NCBI GenBank assembly: GCA_002284615.2
Contig: MU070678.1
Location: 10,660-23,669 of the forward strand
Reading direction: 5' to 3'
Origin: Dunaliella salina
Lineage: Eukaryota; Chlorophyta; Chlorophyceae; Chlamydomonadales; Dunaliellaceae
Length of the DNA stretch: 13,010 bases
Shown: positions 1 to 7,907 of the stretch, piece after piece
Position numbering within the stretch: position 1 is the first letter of the stretch
How the letters are laid out: each line of letters starts with the position of its first letter
The notes under the pieces: model-generated
What the model saw: only the letters and a program-made list of their open reading frames with translations
What the model was told of the DNA's origin: nothing
The model's database searches: none
Program-made: the position numbers and the translations under genes

Positions 1-412
1 AGAAACATTGTTAGAAGTATGTTTGGCATTAAAAGGGGTGATCAAAACAGCATCTGGTCGACTGGAGTTGAGTCTTTTCCTCTCTGGAAGGTTACGAGGG
101 AAGAAGTAAGCAGGTAAAGTTCTGTTTGAGGCATGTGTAGGGAGTTGGAGGTTGTGTTGAGCAAGCTTAAAATTGCTTCCTATGTCTGTGTAGACCAGGC
201 CTGCCCCTACAGGGCATTTGCTGAGGGCTTTTGTGATCATTCTGCCTGCAATGTTATGGCGTTCAGTTCTCATGTTGGAGATGATATGGTTTTGGCAGCC
301 TGAGAGCATATGTAGCGCGCTGTCCAAATGATGGCAGCCTGAGAGGGGGCAAGATGGATCAGTTGACTTTTTGAAACGCACTGCATGTTTTTGGTTGTAG
401 AGGGTGCCCGGC
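1..412 (-). pseudogene. CCHC zinc knuckle and start of PD-(D/E)XK-like endonuclease domain (element 1 C-terminus, partial)
   Basis: This frame is open from about 412 to the window edge and has no start of its own. It continues the RNase H polyprotein after a frameshift near 404-412, and the protein resumes with TLYNQKHAVRF. A zinc knuckle of the form C-x4-C-x7-H-x4-C lies at 351-295 (CPLSGC ... H ... C). This is close to the C-x2-3-C-x7-8-H-x4-C knuckle that precedes the restriction-like endonuclease of R2-type LINEs. After about 80 residues comes SSRPDAVLITP (RPDA codons at 50-61), the proposed PD half of a PD-(D/E)XK site. The ExK half would lie beyond position 1. The same knuckle and RPDA/RPEG motifs recur in element 2, which supports the reading. 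The knuckle is directly visible; the nuclease identity is inference. Confidence 0.7.
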
Positions 413-1541
413 GGTACTGCAGGATGGTACGCTTCATGGGTACAGAGATGTTGGGCATATTTCTGAAGGCATTGCTGATTTTTTTATCTACTTGTGGTAA
501 TAAGTTTTTATAGTAAGAGTAGTAGCCTGTTTTGGCATTGGCATATCCAAGCTTGTGTTTAGAATGCATGAGGGATTTGAGGGCATCTTGAAGATTGGGG
601 AAATAGGTGAGCTTGTGGGCGGGTGGTGGACCCTCAGATGTGCCTGCAGCATGCACTCTTTCTTCCTTGGCTAACCAGAAAATGTTTGTAAATGGATTTC
701 CACCAAGACCTGCACCAGGAATCTCGGTGTCTGCCACGCAGTTCTGGGCTTGCTTTGCCTGATGTTTTGCAATAGCATCTGCACATTCATTTCCAGCAAT
801 GCCAGCATGGGACTTCACCTTGTAAATTCGAATTTTGGTATGGAAGTCTCTAATGAGAGTTTGAATCATTTTAAGGACGTCTCCTTGGGTATGCCTGAGG
901 TGTCTTTCAGGATAAAGAATTTGCTTACGTATTTGGTTGAAAGCGATGAGGCTGTCTGATGCAATATCTGCATTTTTGGTGATGATAGCAGCAGCAATTG
1001 CTGCTAATTCAGCTCTTGTGGTGGTCTTAGTAATCCCAGCACCGTTTGGTTCTACAAAGTTCTTGCTGTCAGTGGACAGGCAGTAGACGCCTGCTCCAAT
1101 TTCTTGCTTACCGTTGTGGTCAAGGCAGCTGCCATCTGTGTATGCCCAAGTTCTCCAGTCAGCAACTTTAAGAGTAAGGAGAGTACTGGATTGGCTTGGC
1201 ACCAAGTCTGTATCTTGGATGCTTATGTGTGAATTTCTAGGCTGCTTGGATACGTGTTGTTTGTCAAGTGGGAGGCGTTCTAGTTTATTGAAGCCTGGCA
1301 TGTGGGCATGCATGGGATTTAGGATAGGGTGGCTGCTGACACTGTCAAGCTTCCACTCTGTAGCTTCTTTCAAATCTCCTTTCAGGCCCTGTAGCCAGTC
1401 TTTGTTATGGTTATTAAGATGGATTCGAGCTGCAGTGTTCCAAACAGCATAGATGCGAAGGTCCCAGGTATGCTTAGGTAAAGGTACCTCTTGGTTAGGG
1501 CAGGATTGAGGGGCGCTGTAACTTAAGTTTTTTCGCAAGAT
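404..1541 (-). pseudogene. RNase H domain with flanking linkers (element 1)
   Basis: RNase H removes the RNA strand of RNA:DNA hybrids during retrotransposition. The open frame runs 1538-270, but its first codon is TTG and is only the point where the frame opens after a frameshift near 1540. Beyond about 404 it is out of frame with the real protein. Counting from 1538, the RNase H fold covers residues 130-265 (about 1151-744). The four acidic residues expected of RNase HI are visible: D135 in YTDGS, E177 in RAEL, D195 in ASDS and D254 in ECADA. H244 lies in KVKSHAG. Residues 1-125 form a linker whose WDLRIYAVWN motif has a counterpart in element 2. Residues 270-380 form a spacer before the zinc knuckle. 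The domain itself looks intact, unlike the polyprotein around it. Confidence 0.88.
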
Positions 1542-1805
1542 ATGGTTCCAAGTTCGTAACAGAGGTGGGGGTAGGCATTGAAAAGTTTGGAGTAGGGGTT
1601 GGATATCATGTTCTTATTCCAAGCCGGAAGGAACATGAATGTAGCAGTGGCCTCTGTGTTGAGAATGGCAGAGTAAATGGCATGTTGCAAAGCTTGGGTC
1701 ATGATTCCCTCGACATATATGGGATGGCAGACTGAGAAGCCTGAGAATTTGGATGAGAAGGCATTATGCATGGCACCAAAAAGAGTGCCCATTTCTGAAG
1801 GGCAG
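1523..1805 (-). pseudogene. Possible N6-adenine-methyltransferase-like domain (element 1)
   Basis: The frame runs 1792-1523 and is bounded by frameshifts near 1805 and 1540. It joins the PHD-bearing frame upstream to the RNase H frame downstream. It contains SGFSVCHPIY (CHPIY at 1729-1715), then an amphipathic QALQHAIYSAI segment, then ATFMFLPAW and YPHLCYELGTI. The order 'xxPxY loop, helix, hydrophobic strand ending in LPA' resembles the (D/N)PPY catalytic loop region of Dam-like N6-adenine methyltransferases, with H-P-x-Y in place of N-P-P-Y. The same block occurs in element 2 with CHPTY, so the variant predates this copy. The SAM-binding part is not identified. Identity is inference; it could be an unrelated domain specific to this LINE family. 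Confidence 0.35.
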
Positions 1806-2948
1806 TATGGATGTGAGCTGGAAGGGCTCGTGAAAAAGAGTCTTTGATCTTCTTGCTAGAGTACTTTCTTTCAAGCATGGATTTGCGGAAAGGAGTCCTT
1901 GCAGCTCAGTAGCAAAGTTGCCTGGAGGTGGTGTTATTTTCTCGTGCATGCCAGCAAGCTTGGCCCCATAAAAAGCCCTGTAAAGGATTTGGAAGAGGTT
2001 TGGCGATATCATACCAACACATTTGCCCTGTGTATTGTATATGCAAGCCATGTGCGCCGTGTATATTTCTGGGAGAATGAGGGGGGATGGAGTAGGAGGG
2101 GAATGGCTGTGGGATCCTGTGTCTGATGGTGCTGGATGAGGGGGTTGCTGGTCCGTGTACTTCACGAGGTCAACCTCGCGCAGCCAATATTTGCATGAGC
2201 CTGTAGTTTTTATGTCTGCTTGTGGACTAGTGGGGTTTGTATCAAATATGATTTTGTTGCGCAAATCTGTGTCCAATATCTGCTGCCATACATTGGTTTC
2301 AGTAGGTTTTGCAAAGCCCTGTCTTTCCAGATTTGAGAGGGTAGAATCTGCTGTGGGTGTTGAGAGGTTAGGCTCGCTCTGTTGTGCTTCAAACTTAAGC
2401 AAGCACTCTTTAAATTTAGGCCAAGCCTCCTGTAAATCCCCTGATTCCCAGGAGGGCTTCCAAGCGACCCTCCTGATTTCTTCTTCAGTCTGCCGCTCTC
2501 TTTTAACTTTTTGGGCATCATTTAGGTTTGCACAGGCAGGACATGCCCATGTGTCGGCTGTTGCAATTACTTGTCTTTGCTCATCCGAGTAGCATCCAAG
2601 CTCCTTCATGCATCCCCAATGGTACGTTCGTTGGCACACATCACAAACATACATATCAGGGTGTGGATGCTCCAAGGTTCCAGTTTCATAACTCTGGTAG
2701 TAACTGCATATTTGGCAGCAGGCACACTCAATATCAGTGCGAGCAGCAGGTGAGACATCTTCAGGCACAAGATTAGCTTGTTTGAAAAGTGGCAGGGCCC
2801 ATTTTTCAATTATCATAGGTGCGTAGTGCGTGTGATATTGCACTTGGAGGTGGGCGGGGGAGCTTGATTGTCCTCCCTTGTTCTCTGCAAATATTCTCCA
2901 ATTATCTTTGTGAGTAATATCTAAATCATGATAGAAGATTGAACTGAT
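1800..2948 (-). pseudogene. PHD-type zinc finger and downstream linker (element 1)
   Basis: The listed open frame (2843-1764) opens with GTG, but the same frame is open further up to about 2948, where it takes over from the linker frame after a frameshift near 2940. Counting from 2843, residues 43-104 (2717-2532) form a Cys4-His-Cys3 PHD finger: C43-x2-C46, C67-x2-C70, H75-x2-C78 and C101-x2-C104. W99 stands two residues before the seventh ligand, as is typical of PHD fingers. Such fingers usually bind histone H3 tails, modified or unmodified. The rest (residues 110-330) is an Asp/Glu/Lys-rich then Pro/Ser-rich linker. It ends in a conserved block (CIYNTQGKC ... FQILYRA) that is found again in element 2. 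The frame leaves the true protein near 1805. The PHD call is strong; chromatin targeting is inference. Confidence 0.85.
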
Positions 2949-3793
2949 AGCATGGCTAGCATAGTCACTTTAGCAAGTTTCTCAGCTGTGTTTTTCCTGT
3001 ACTTCCAGACTTTTGGGCCTTGGGAAAGGGAGCTTAGAGAGTGGATGGCTGGGGAAATGATCTCTCTGTCTGTGTGGAGCAATTGTTGCCTCTTCTTTCT
3101 GGGTCTGTTTGTTTGAGTATCTAGGCTGTGCGGAGTAAGTTTTTGTGTTTGAGGGTTGAGACAAACATCTGTCTGATGTTGGTGGTCAATGCTTGGGGGG
3201 TTGGGCTGTGTAGGGATATGGTGAGCAGTGCTCAAACAAGCATGTGAACTGCTATCATTTGGGCTAGCCTGGCTGAAGTGGGACATGGAAGAATAAGTAT
3301 TTCTCAATGCTGAGCGTGTGCGTTTGCTGGGTGGCCCTTTTGCAGTATTATCTTGTACGGCAGGAGCCAGAGTATCCAGGCTTGCAGTGAGTTTGTCTGC
3401 AGAGGGGTGGAGTGCTTGTGTGGGAGTGATGTTGAGTGTAGCATTGGAGCGAGTTCTTGTGCTGAGTGGCTCTTCCAGTGATTGCATATCCATTACATTT
3501 GAAAGTTGTTGTGTTCTAGGACAATTAATGGGTGTAGGATGGTTGAGTGCACGTCTGAGGCGGCGTCCGGTGTGTTCATGGGTGTAAAAAGATGTGGAAC
3601 GAGGCTGTGGCGGTGGCACTACTTGAGTTGGGGGGATGAAGCTAGGTTGGGGGGTTGCTCGTTGGGAAATCTGGGTGTGGGAAGGCTGTTCCCCACCCAT
3701 GCTGGTGTTGGTAAGGCCGCTCCCATGGGCGTTGTTGATACGACGTTAGACTGGGAGGGTATTTGCTTTAGTATTTTTGTAGGCCATGATCTT
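2921..3793 (-). pseudogene. Pro/Ser/Thr-rich linker between RT and PHD finger, copy 1
   Basis: The frame is open from just after the in-frame TAA at 3746-3748 down to 2921; the first ATG is at 3700. It is the same frame as the RT tail that stops at 3794-3796, so only two stop codons, not a frameshift, separate them. The sequence is of low complexity, rich in Pro, Ser, Thr and Gln (QRATPQPSFIPPTQVVPPPQ near its start), with basic patches such as PRKKRQQ. No domain is recognised and it looks disordered. The frame ends IMI-stop at 2921. The polyprotein resumes in another frame (FYHDLDITHKDNW) from about 2940. It is probably a flexible linker of the LINE polyprotein. Confidence 0.6.
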
Positions 3794-4120
3794 TTAGCTT
3801 GAGGATGTGTTCAATTCTTCTTGTGGAGCAAGGTTGGCAAGAGCTGCCAGCCTGTAAAGTGCAATTTTACATTTGTTGTTCACCTTGGGGTGTTTAGCCT
3901 GAAGTTGAGAGACTGAAATGACGTGAGTTTTGCAACGAGATGAAAGCTCATGTAGCCCACTGATACCCATATTCAGCAGAGGTTGCATAATGCAGATGAT
4001 GAGAGTTGGGAGGTTGTGCGGAGGTGGTTTGTGCAAGGTGAGGGCTTCACAAATGTGCTCTTGTTCCTCCTTGAACACACTAGTGCCATTTTTCATGAGA
4101 TGGAGCTTGCTGGAATGCAC
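3794..4120 (-). pseudogene. RT C-terminal tail, copy 1 (truncated at the N)
   Basis: This is the last 108 codons of the post-RT region, identical to 5163-5489 in copy 2. It is cut at 4120 by the N, so it lacks the RT catalytic part. It ends in TAA (3794-3796), and a second in-frame TAA lies at 3746-3748, exactly as in copy 2. It appears as a separate fragment only because the 1368-bp block is present twice. Confidence 0.8.
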
Positions 4121-4121
4121 N
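4121..4121. other. Single undetermined base (N) at the junction of the two 1368-bp copies
   Basis: This is the only N in the window. It sits exactly between two near-identical blocks. A one-base gap is what some scaffolding programs insert when two contigs overlap but are not merged. Confidence 0.95.
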
Positions 4122-5489
4122 AGACATCTTCAGGCACAAGATTAGCTTGTTTGAAAAGTGGCAGGGCCCATTTTTCAATTATCATAGGTGCGTAGTGCGT
4201 GTGATATTGCACTTGGAGGTGGGCGGGGGAGCTTGATTGTCCTCCCTTGTTCTCTGCAAATATTCTCCAATTATCTTTGTGAGTAATATCTAAATCATGA
4301 TAGAAGATTGAACTGATAGCATGGCTAGCATAGTCACTTTAGCAAGTTTCTCAGCTGTGTTTTTCCTGTACTTCCAGACTTTTGGGCCTTGGGAAAGGGA
4401 GCTTAGAGAGTGGATGGCTGGGGAAATGATCTCTCTGTCTGTGTGGAGCAATTGTTGCCTCTTCTTTCTGGGTCTGTTTGTTTGAGTATCTAGGCTGTGC
4501 GGAGTAAGTTTTTGTGTTTGAGGGTTGAGACAAACATCTGTCTGATGTTGGTGGTCAATGCTTGGGGGGTCGGGCTGTGTAGGGATATGGTGAGCAGTGC
4601 TCAAACAAGCATGTGAACTGCTATGATTTGGGCTAGCCTGGCTGAATTGGGACATTGAAGAACAAGTATTTCTCTATGCTGAGCGTGTGCGTTTGCTGGG
4701 TGGCCCTTTTGCAGTATTATCTTGTACGGCAGGAGCCAGAGTATCCAGGCTTGCAGTGAGTTTGTCTGCAGAGGGGTGGAGTGCTTGTGTGGGAGTGATG
4801 TTGAGTGTAGCATTGGAGCGAGTTCTTTTGCTGAGTGGCTCTTCCAGTGATTGCATATCCATTACATTTGAAAGTTGTTGTGTTCCAGGACAATTAATGG
4901 GTGTAGGATGGTTGAGTGCACGTCTGAGGCGGTGTCCGGTGTGTTCATGGGTGTAAAAAGATGTGGAACGAGGCTGTGGCGGTGGCACTACTTGAGTTGG
5001 GGGGATGAAGCTAGGTTGGGGGGTTGCTCGTTGGGAAATCTGGGTGTGGGAAGGCTGTTCCCCACCCATGCTGGTGTTGGTAAGGCCGCTCCCATGGGCG
5101 TTGTTGATACGACGTTAGACTGGGAGGGTATTTGCTTTAGTATTTTTGTAGGCCATGATCTTTTAGCTTGAGGATGTGTTCAATTCTTCTTGTGGAGCAA
5201 GGTTGGCAAGAGCTGCCAGCCTGTAAAGTGCAATTTTACATTTGTTGTTCACCTTGGGGTGTTTAGCCTGAAGTTGAGAGACTGAAATGACGTGAGTTTT
5301 GCAACGAGATGAAAGCTCATGTAGCCCACTGATACCCATATTCAGCAGAGGTTGCATAATGCAGATGATGAGAGTTGGGAGGTTGTGCGGAGGTGGTTTG
5401 TGCAAGGTGAGGGCTTCACAAATGTGCTCTTGTTCCTCCTTGAACACACTAGTGCCATTTTTCATGAGATGGAGCTTGCTGGAATGCAC
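4122..5489. repeat. 1368-bp direct repeat, copy 2
   Basis: This is the partner of 2753-4120. The nine differences are at 4571, 4625, 4647, 4656, 4663, 4675, 4828, 4886 and 4933 (copy 1 position plus 1369). All lie in the middle 363 bp, and both flanks look identical. To the right it is continuous with the RT; to the left it ends at the N. Confidence 0.95.
4290..5114 (-). pseudogene. Pro/Ser/Thr-rich linker, copy 2 (with nonsense mutation)
   Basis: This is the same linker as at 2921-3793, but copy 2 is split into 5069-4674 and 4655-4290. The cause is a substitution at 4675 (A in copy 1 at 3306, T here). On the minus strand it turns a TTG leucine codon into TAG. The other substitutions in the linker are mostly missense: in minus-strand order R-to-H, R-to-G, T-to-K, Y-to-C, H-to-Q, D-to-H and N-to-D, plus one silent change. 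This is the pattern expected of sequence not under protein-level selection, or of two alleles or copies of a dead element. Confidence 0.6.
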
Positions 5490-6418
5490 GCTAGTCAGCT
5501 GGCGGGCGCGCATGTTATAGTTGAGCTGACGTTTAATGTGCATATTTGTTCCTTTTCGATTGGTGAGGTAGGTTTCAGATAAAGTATCAAGGTTTTCTAT
5601 CTGCTTATTTAGGAGGTTGAGGCTAACTGCGCGGTGTCTTAATGAGGGGTCCTCAAGGCTGGAATAGAGAGCACATGCCTGGCGTCTATGGTATTCTACA
5701 CAGATTGAAGTGCGTCCAAGTCCAAAATTGTCAGGATCTTCGCGGATCATTGCTGCAGCTGTGCTTTTCCAGAGTTTGTGTTTGTGTTTGACCATTCTGT
5801 CTATCATGGCGTCCCAGATAATAAGGTCAGTAGGGGTGCAGGGGGTTACTGCAGAAGAGTATGCAAGGCTAGGGATTATGGCTGTGCGGACTATGTTTAG
5901 CACTTGACGCGGGGACGCATAGGATGCGTCGCGATTATCTAGCTTATTTTTTAGATTATAAGTCATACGCTGAATCTGGTGTTTCCAGTTAAAATCCATT
6001 GTCATTTGAACTCCCAGATAGAGGAAGGGCTCACTTGATGTAAGGAACTGGGCCTTCTGTCCTTGGATTTCTATCTTCCCCTGAAGCCTTTGGTGGAAAG
6101 CTTGAGATGGAGTCACTCCATTGTGATCTTTCCGAGGATGGCTGTGTAGAATGCCGGTAGTTTTAGTCTTGCTGCCGGAAATAATGAGTGTGGCCCAGTC
6201 AGAGTAGAGAGTGAGTCTTCTGGCTTGTACTTTCAGGTCTTGTATTGTGCTAGTTGGACAGAGGAGGTCATCAGCAAAGGCAGCGCTGCTAAGGTTATTT
6301 GCAAGGTGGTTGTCGGTGGTGTTTTGGTCTGGGACACGACCATGTTTATAGCCGCGCCTCCCAACATGCAGCCAACGCAGAGGGGGCTCCATGTAGAGGA
6401 GAAAGAGAAAGGGTGAGT
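5163..6418 (-). pseudogene. Reverse transcriptase, C-terminal half (FADD box, thumb and tail; element 1)
   Basis: The open frame is 6449-5163, but the true protein enters it near 6417 after a frameshift from the upstream RT frame. It starts with SPFLFLLYMEPPLRWL, the block after the RT G-x-x-x-GD motif of LINEs. The catalytic FADD (motif C, the YxDD equivalent) is at 6278-6267, followed by a probable motif D segment (SDWATLIISGSKTK) and motif E-like PFLYLGVQM. The remaining 270 residues are the thumb and a basic, Leu-rich tail without a recognised domain. The frame ends with TAA at 5163-5165. A second in-frame TAA is at 5115-5117, after which the same frame stays open into the linker. RT copies the element RNA by target-primed reverse transcription. 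Confidence 0.9.
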
Positions 6419-7130
6419 GTATCACCTCGAATTGTACCTCTCTCAACATGAATTTGCTTAATACTAGCCCCTGAGGGCAGTCTTACTTGAGTCGTGGCAT
6501 TTTCATACAGATTTTTGACGGTGTCTATGGCATCAGTGGGGAAGCCCAAACCGTACATCATCCAGGGCATCCTGTCATGGTCAGTAGTGTTGAAGGCTGA
6601 GGTGAAATCTACAATGAGGGCATAGATGTCTTTTCCGAAAATTTTGGCATCGTCAAGCCCCATGATGACATTCTGGAGTTTGTGGATAGTATCTTTTTGA
6701 TTCCGGAAGCCAGCTTGTGTAGAGCTCAGGAGGGAGTGTGCTTCTGCATGCTCATAGAGAGTATTAGTAACCATGCGTGTCCAGAGCTTGTGAAGCGTGT
6801 TGGCTAGACCAATGGGTCTGTAGAAGGATATATATATATCTGTCTCCTCTCCTTTGTTTTTGTCAATGAGGATAGTCTCACTGGTTTTCCAAGACAACGG
6901 GGTGAGGCGCGTAGCCCACATGATGATGAAGAGCTTATGAATGCTCTCTTGGACCTCGGGGGAGAGCATTCTAAGGATCTCATGCACTATGCCATCTGGA
7001 CCTAGTGATTTCTTATTACTAAGGTTTTTGATGCATGCATTAAAGGCACTTTGATCCATAACTTTGGAGTGAAGTGGAGTGGAGTGTAGTAAATACTCCA
7101 CTGCATGATAGTGGAGTTTGGTTGAAGTTT
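6416..7130 (-). pseudogene. Reverse transcriptase, N-terminal half (fingers and palm; element 1)
   Basis: The open frame is 7200-6346. Its first roughly 25 codons overlap, in another frame, the nuclease domain of element 2, and the last 20 codons lie past a frameshift near 6417. Counting from 7200, LINE RT motifs are visible in order: KKSLGPDG (63-70), YRPIGLANTLHKLW (127-140), TQAGFRNQKDT (161-171), motif A ALIVDFTSAFNTTDHD (194-209; catalytic D198 at 6609-6607) and GTIRGD (255-260). The usual 'QGDxLSPFLF' block is split by the loss of about one base, and SPFLFLLYMEP continues in the next frame. An (AT)6-like run at 6828-6839 falls within the coding sequence. No start codon of the original ORF is preserved. 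Confidence 0.92.
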
Positions 7131-7690
7131 TGTGGTCTTTGTCTTTAGGCCAAGAGGGGATCAATGGTGTACGGGATGTAAATAGTTCCGGCAACTCCAA
7201 TTAGAAATGTGTGTGATGTGACTCTGTTATTGCGGTGTGTGCCCCGGAGGGTTTCTGGTGCGTAACTTCTGTATTGTATGTTTGAGTCAATTTTGTGCGG
7301 TGGGGAGAGTTTGTTCAGACTCGATATGCAAGCAGAATTTCAGTTTGAGGCCGGTCTGACTCCGGTGAGGCCTCCAACTTTTGTTAGGGGTTCTTCCCTT
7401 AATGCACGTGGCCTTTGGCTTGCGTAGACTTTTCTTTTCTTTTCCTTTCTTTACTCTGGAATTCATGTCTTTAGGGTGGTGGGTGGAGTCTCTGCCCTCA
7501 AGGGGGAGAACTAATATTCCCTCAGGGCGACTGAATTGTAGGCTGTCCAGATGGGAACAGCCAATGTCGAACGTCTCATTGGACACTAATAGGAACTTCC
7601 AACACCGGGGAGCGCAGCTTTTCTGTAATCTATGCATCCATAGCAACAATGTAAGGTCCAAAGTCTCCTTTGCTGATTGGTTCACCACAA
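7130..7690 (-). pseudogene. PD-(D/E)XK-like endonuclease domain (element 2)
   Basis: The frame 7688-7287 gives FSRPEGILVLP (SRPE at 7532-7521), a Lys-rich loop, then TGLKLKFC (KLK at 7346-7338) and EQTLPTAQN. After a TGA and a frame change it continues LKHTIQKLRTRN and then SHTFLIGVAGTIYIPYTIDPL (two changes of frame, about 7286-7145). Element 3 shows the same order: DTYLVELKFC, TQH, then LHIILISVGGTIYN. Element 4 has SSRPDAILVTP and an HIH..IGVK motif. RPD followed by VE(L/I)K is a typical PD-(D/E)XK signature, as in the C-terminal endonuclease of R2-like LINEs. Here PD is P-E and ExK is KLK, so this copy is probably inactive. The conserved GVAGTIY block has no function that I can assign. 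Confidence 0.55.
7366..7452. repeat. Dispersed direct repeat, copy A (about 87 bp)
   Basis: It matches 11201-11287 in the same orientation, starting at tgaggcct and including gcctttggcttgcg and agacttttctttt. There are roughly ten substitutions and one small indel. On the minus strand it encodes a Lys-rich stretch (KKSLRKPKA) in the loop of the element 2 nuclease domain. Confidence 0.8.
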
Positions 7691-7907
7691 ATGCTGAGTG
7701 CTTGATGGTGACGACTTATGTTCACTCCATTTATGTGTGGGTGCACCTGGGTAGGGTATGGGAGGTGCTATCAGGCGCACACAACACACAGAGGACAAAG
7801 AGCAGGCCTAGTATGGCCACGGAAGCGTCTGGCATGCTTGCCATTGTAAAGGGTGTCTGTTCGATATTCAAGGACGTTGGTCTGTTCTGTCACAGGGTCA
7901 CAGCTTT
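7690..7907 (-). pseudogene. Zinc-knuckle region (element 2)
   Basis: On the minus strand EYRTDTLYNGKHARRF matches the TLYNQKHAVRF block that precedes the knuckle of element 1. It is followed by CPLC, and after a frame change by PDSTSHTLPRC, giving C-x2-C ... H-x4-C (about 7803-7742). The polyprotein resumes with SRHHQALSIC, equivalent to the ERHNIAGRM segment of element 1. In the first frame two stops (TGA TAG) fall inside the knuckle. Comparison with the intact knuckle at 295-351 is the main evidence. Confidence 0.6.

Larger units (their letters stand above)
2753..4120. repeat. 1368-bp direct repeat, copy 1 (probable unmerged contig overlap)
   Basis: This block matches 4122-5489 base for base at a constant offset of 1369, with nine substitutions that I can find and no indels. 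The block ends at the base before the single N at 4121, and its partner begins at the base after it. On the minus strand it holds the last part of the RT tail, the Pro/Ser/Thr-rich linker and the first few residues upstream of the PHD finger. If copy 1 and copy 2 are treated as the same sequence, element 1 has each domain once and in a sensible order. Confidence 0.95.
1..7130 (-). mobile_element. Element 1: decayed non-LTR (LINE-type) retrotransposon, cut by the left window edge
   Basis: On the minus strand the domains follow in this order: reverse transcriptase, Pro/Ser/Thr-rich linker, PHD finger, a methyltransferase-like block, RNase H, CCHC zinc knuckle, and the first part of a PD-(D/E)XK-like domain that runs off the window. 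No LTRs, protease or integrase are seen, and the RT motifs are of LINE type. The reading frame is broken by frameshifts near 6417, 2940, 1805, 1540 and 408 and by two in-frame TAA codons (5163-5165 and 5115-5117), so this copy cannot encode one intact protein. The 5' end is missing: any first ORF or N-terminal APE endonuclease is absent. The right boundary is uncertain (7060-7150) because the RT abuts the end of element 2. RNase H combined with a C-terminal knuckle and nuclease recalls Dualen/RandI elements; that placement is inference. Confidence 0.88.

Noticed and set aside
1114..1452. Plus-strand open frame of 112 codons
   Set aside because: It lies antisense to the RNase H frame, has no recognisable motif and is explained as a shadow.
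2155..2592. Plus-strand open frame of 145 codons
   Set aside because: It is antisense to the PHD finger frame, whose zinc ligands are unambiguous.
3318..3802. Plus-strand frames (3318-3587, 3506-3802) and their twins in copy 2
   Set aside because: They are antisense to the Pro-rich linker; their duplication only reflects the repeated 1368-bp block.
2753..5489. LTRs of an LTR retrotransposon
   Set aside because: The two copies are adjacent, lie inside coding sequence and are separated only by an N; no integrase or protease is seen and the RT is of LINE type.
6828..6839. TA-rich microsatellite as a regulatory TATA element
   Set aside because: It lies within the RT coding frame between conserved motifs and is better seen as a short tandem expansion.
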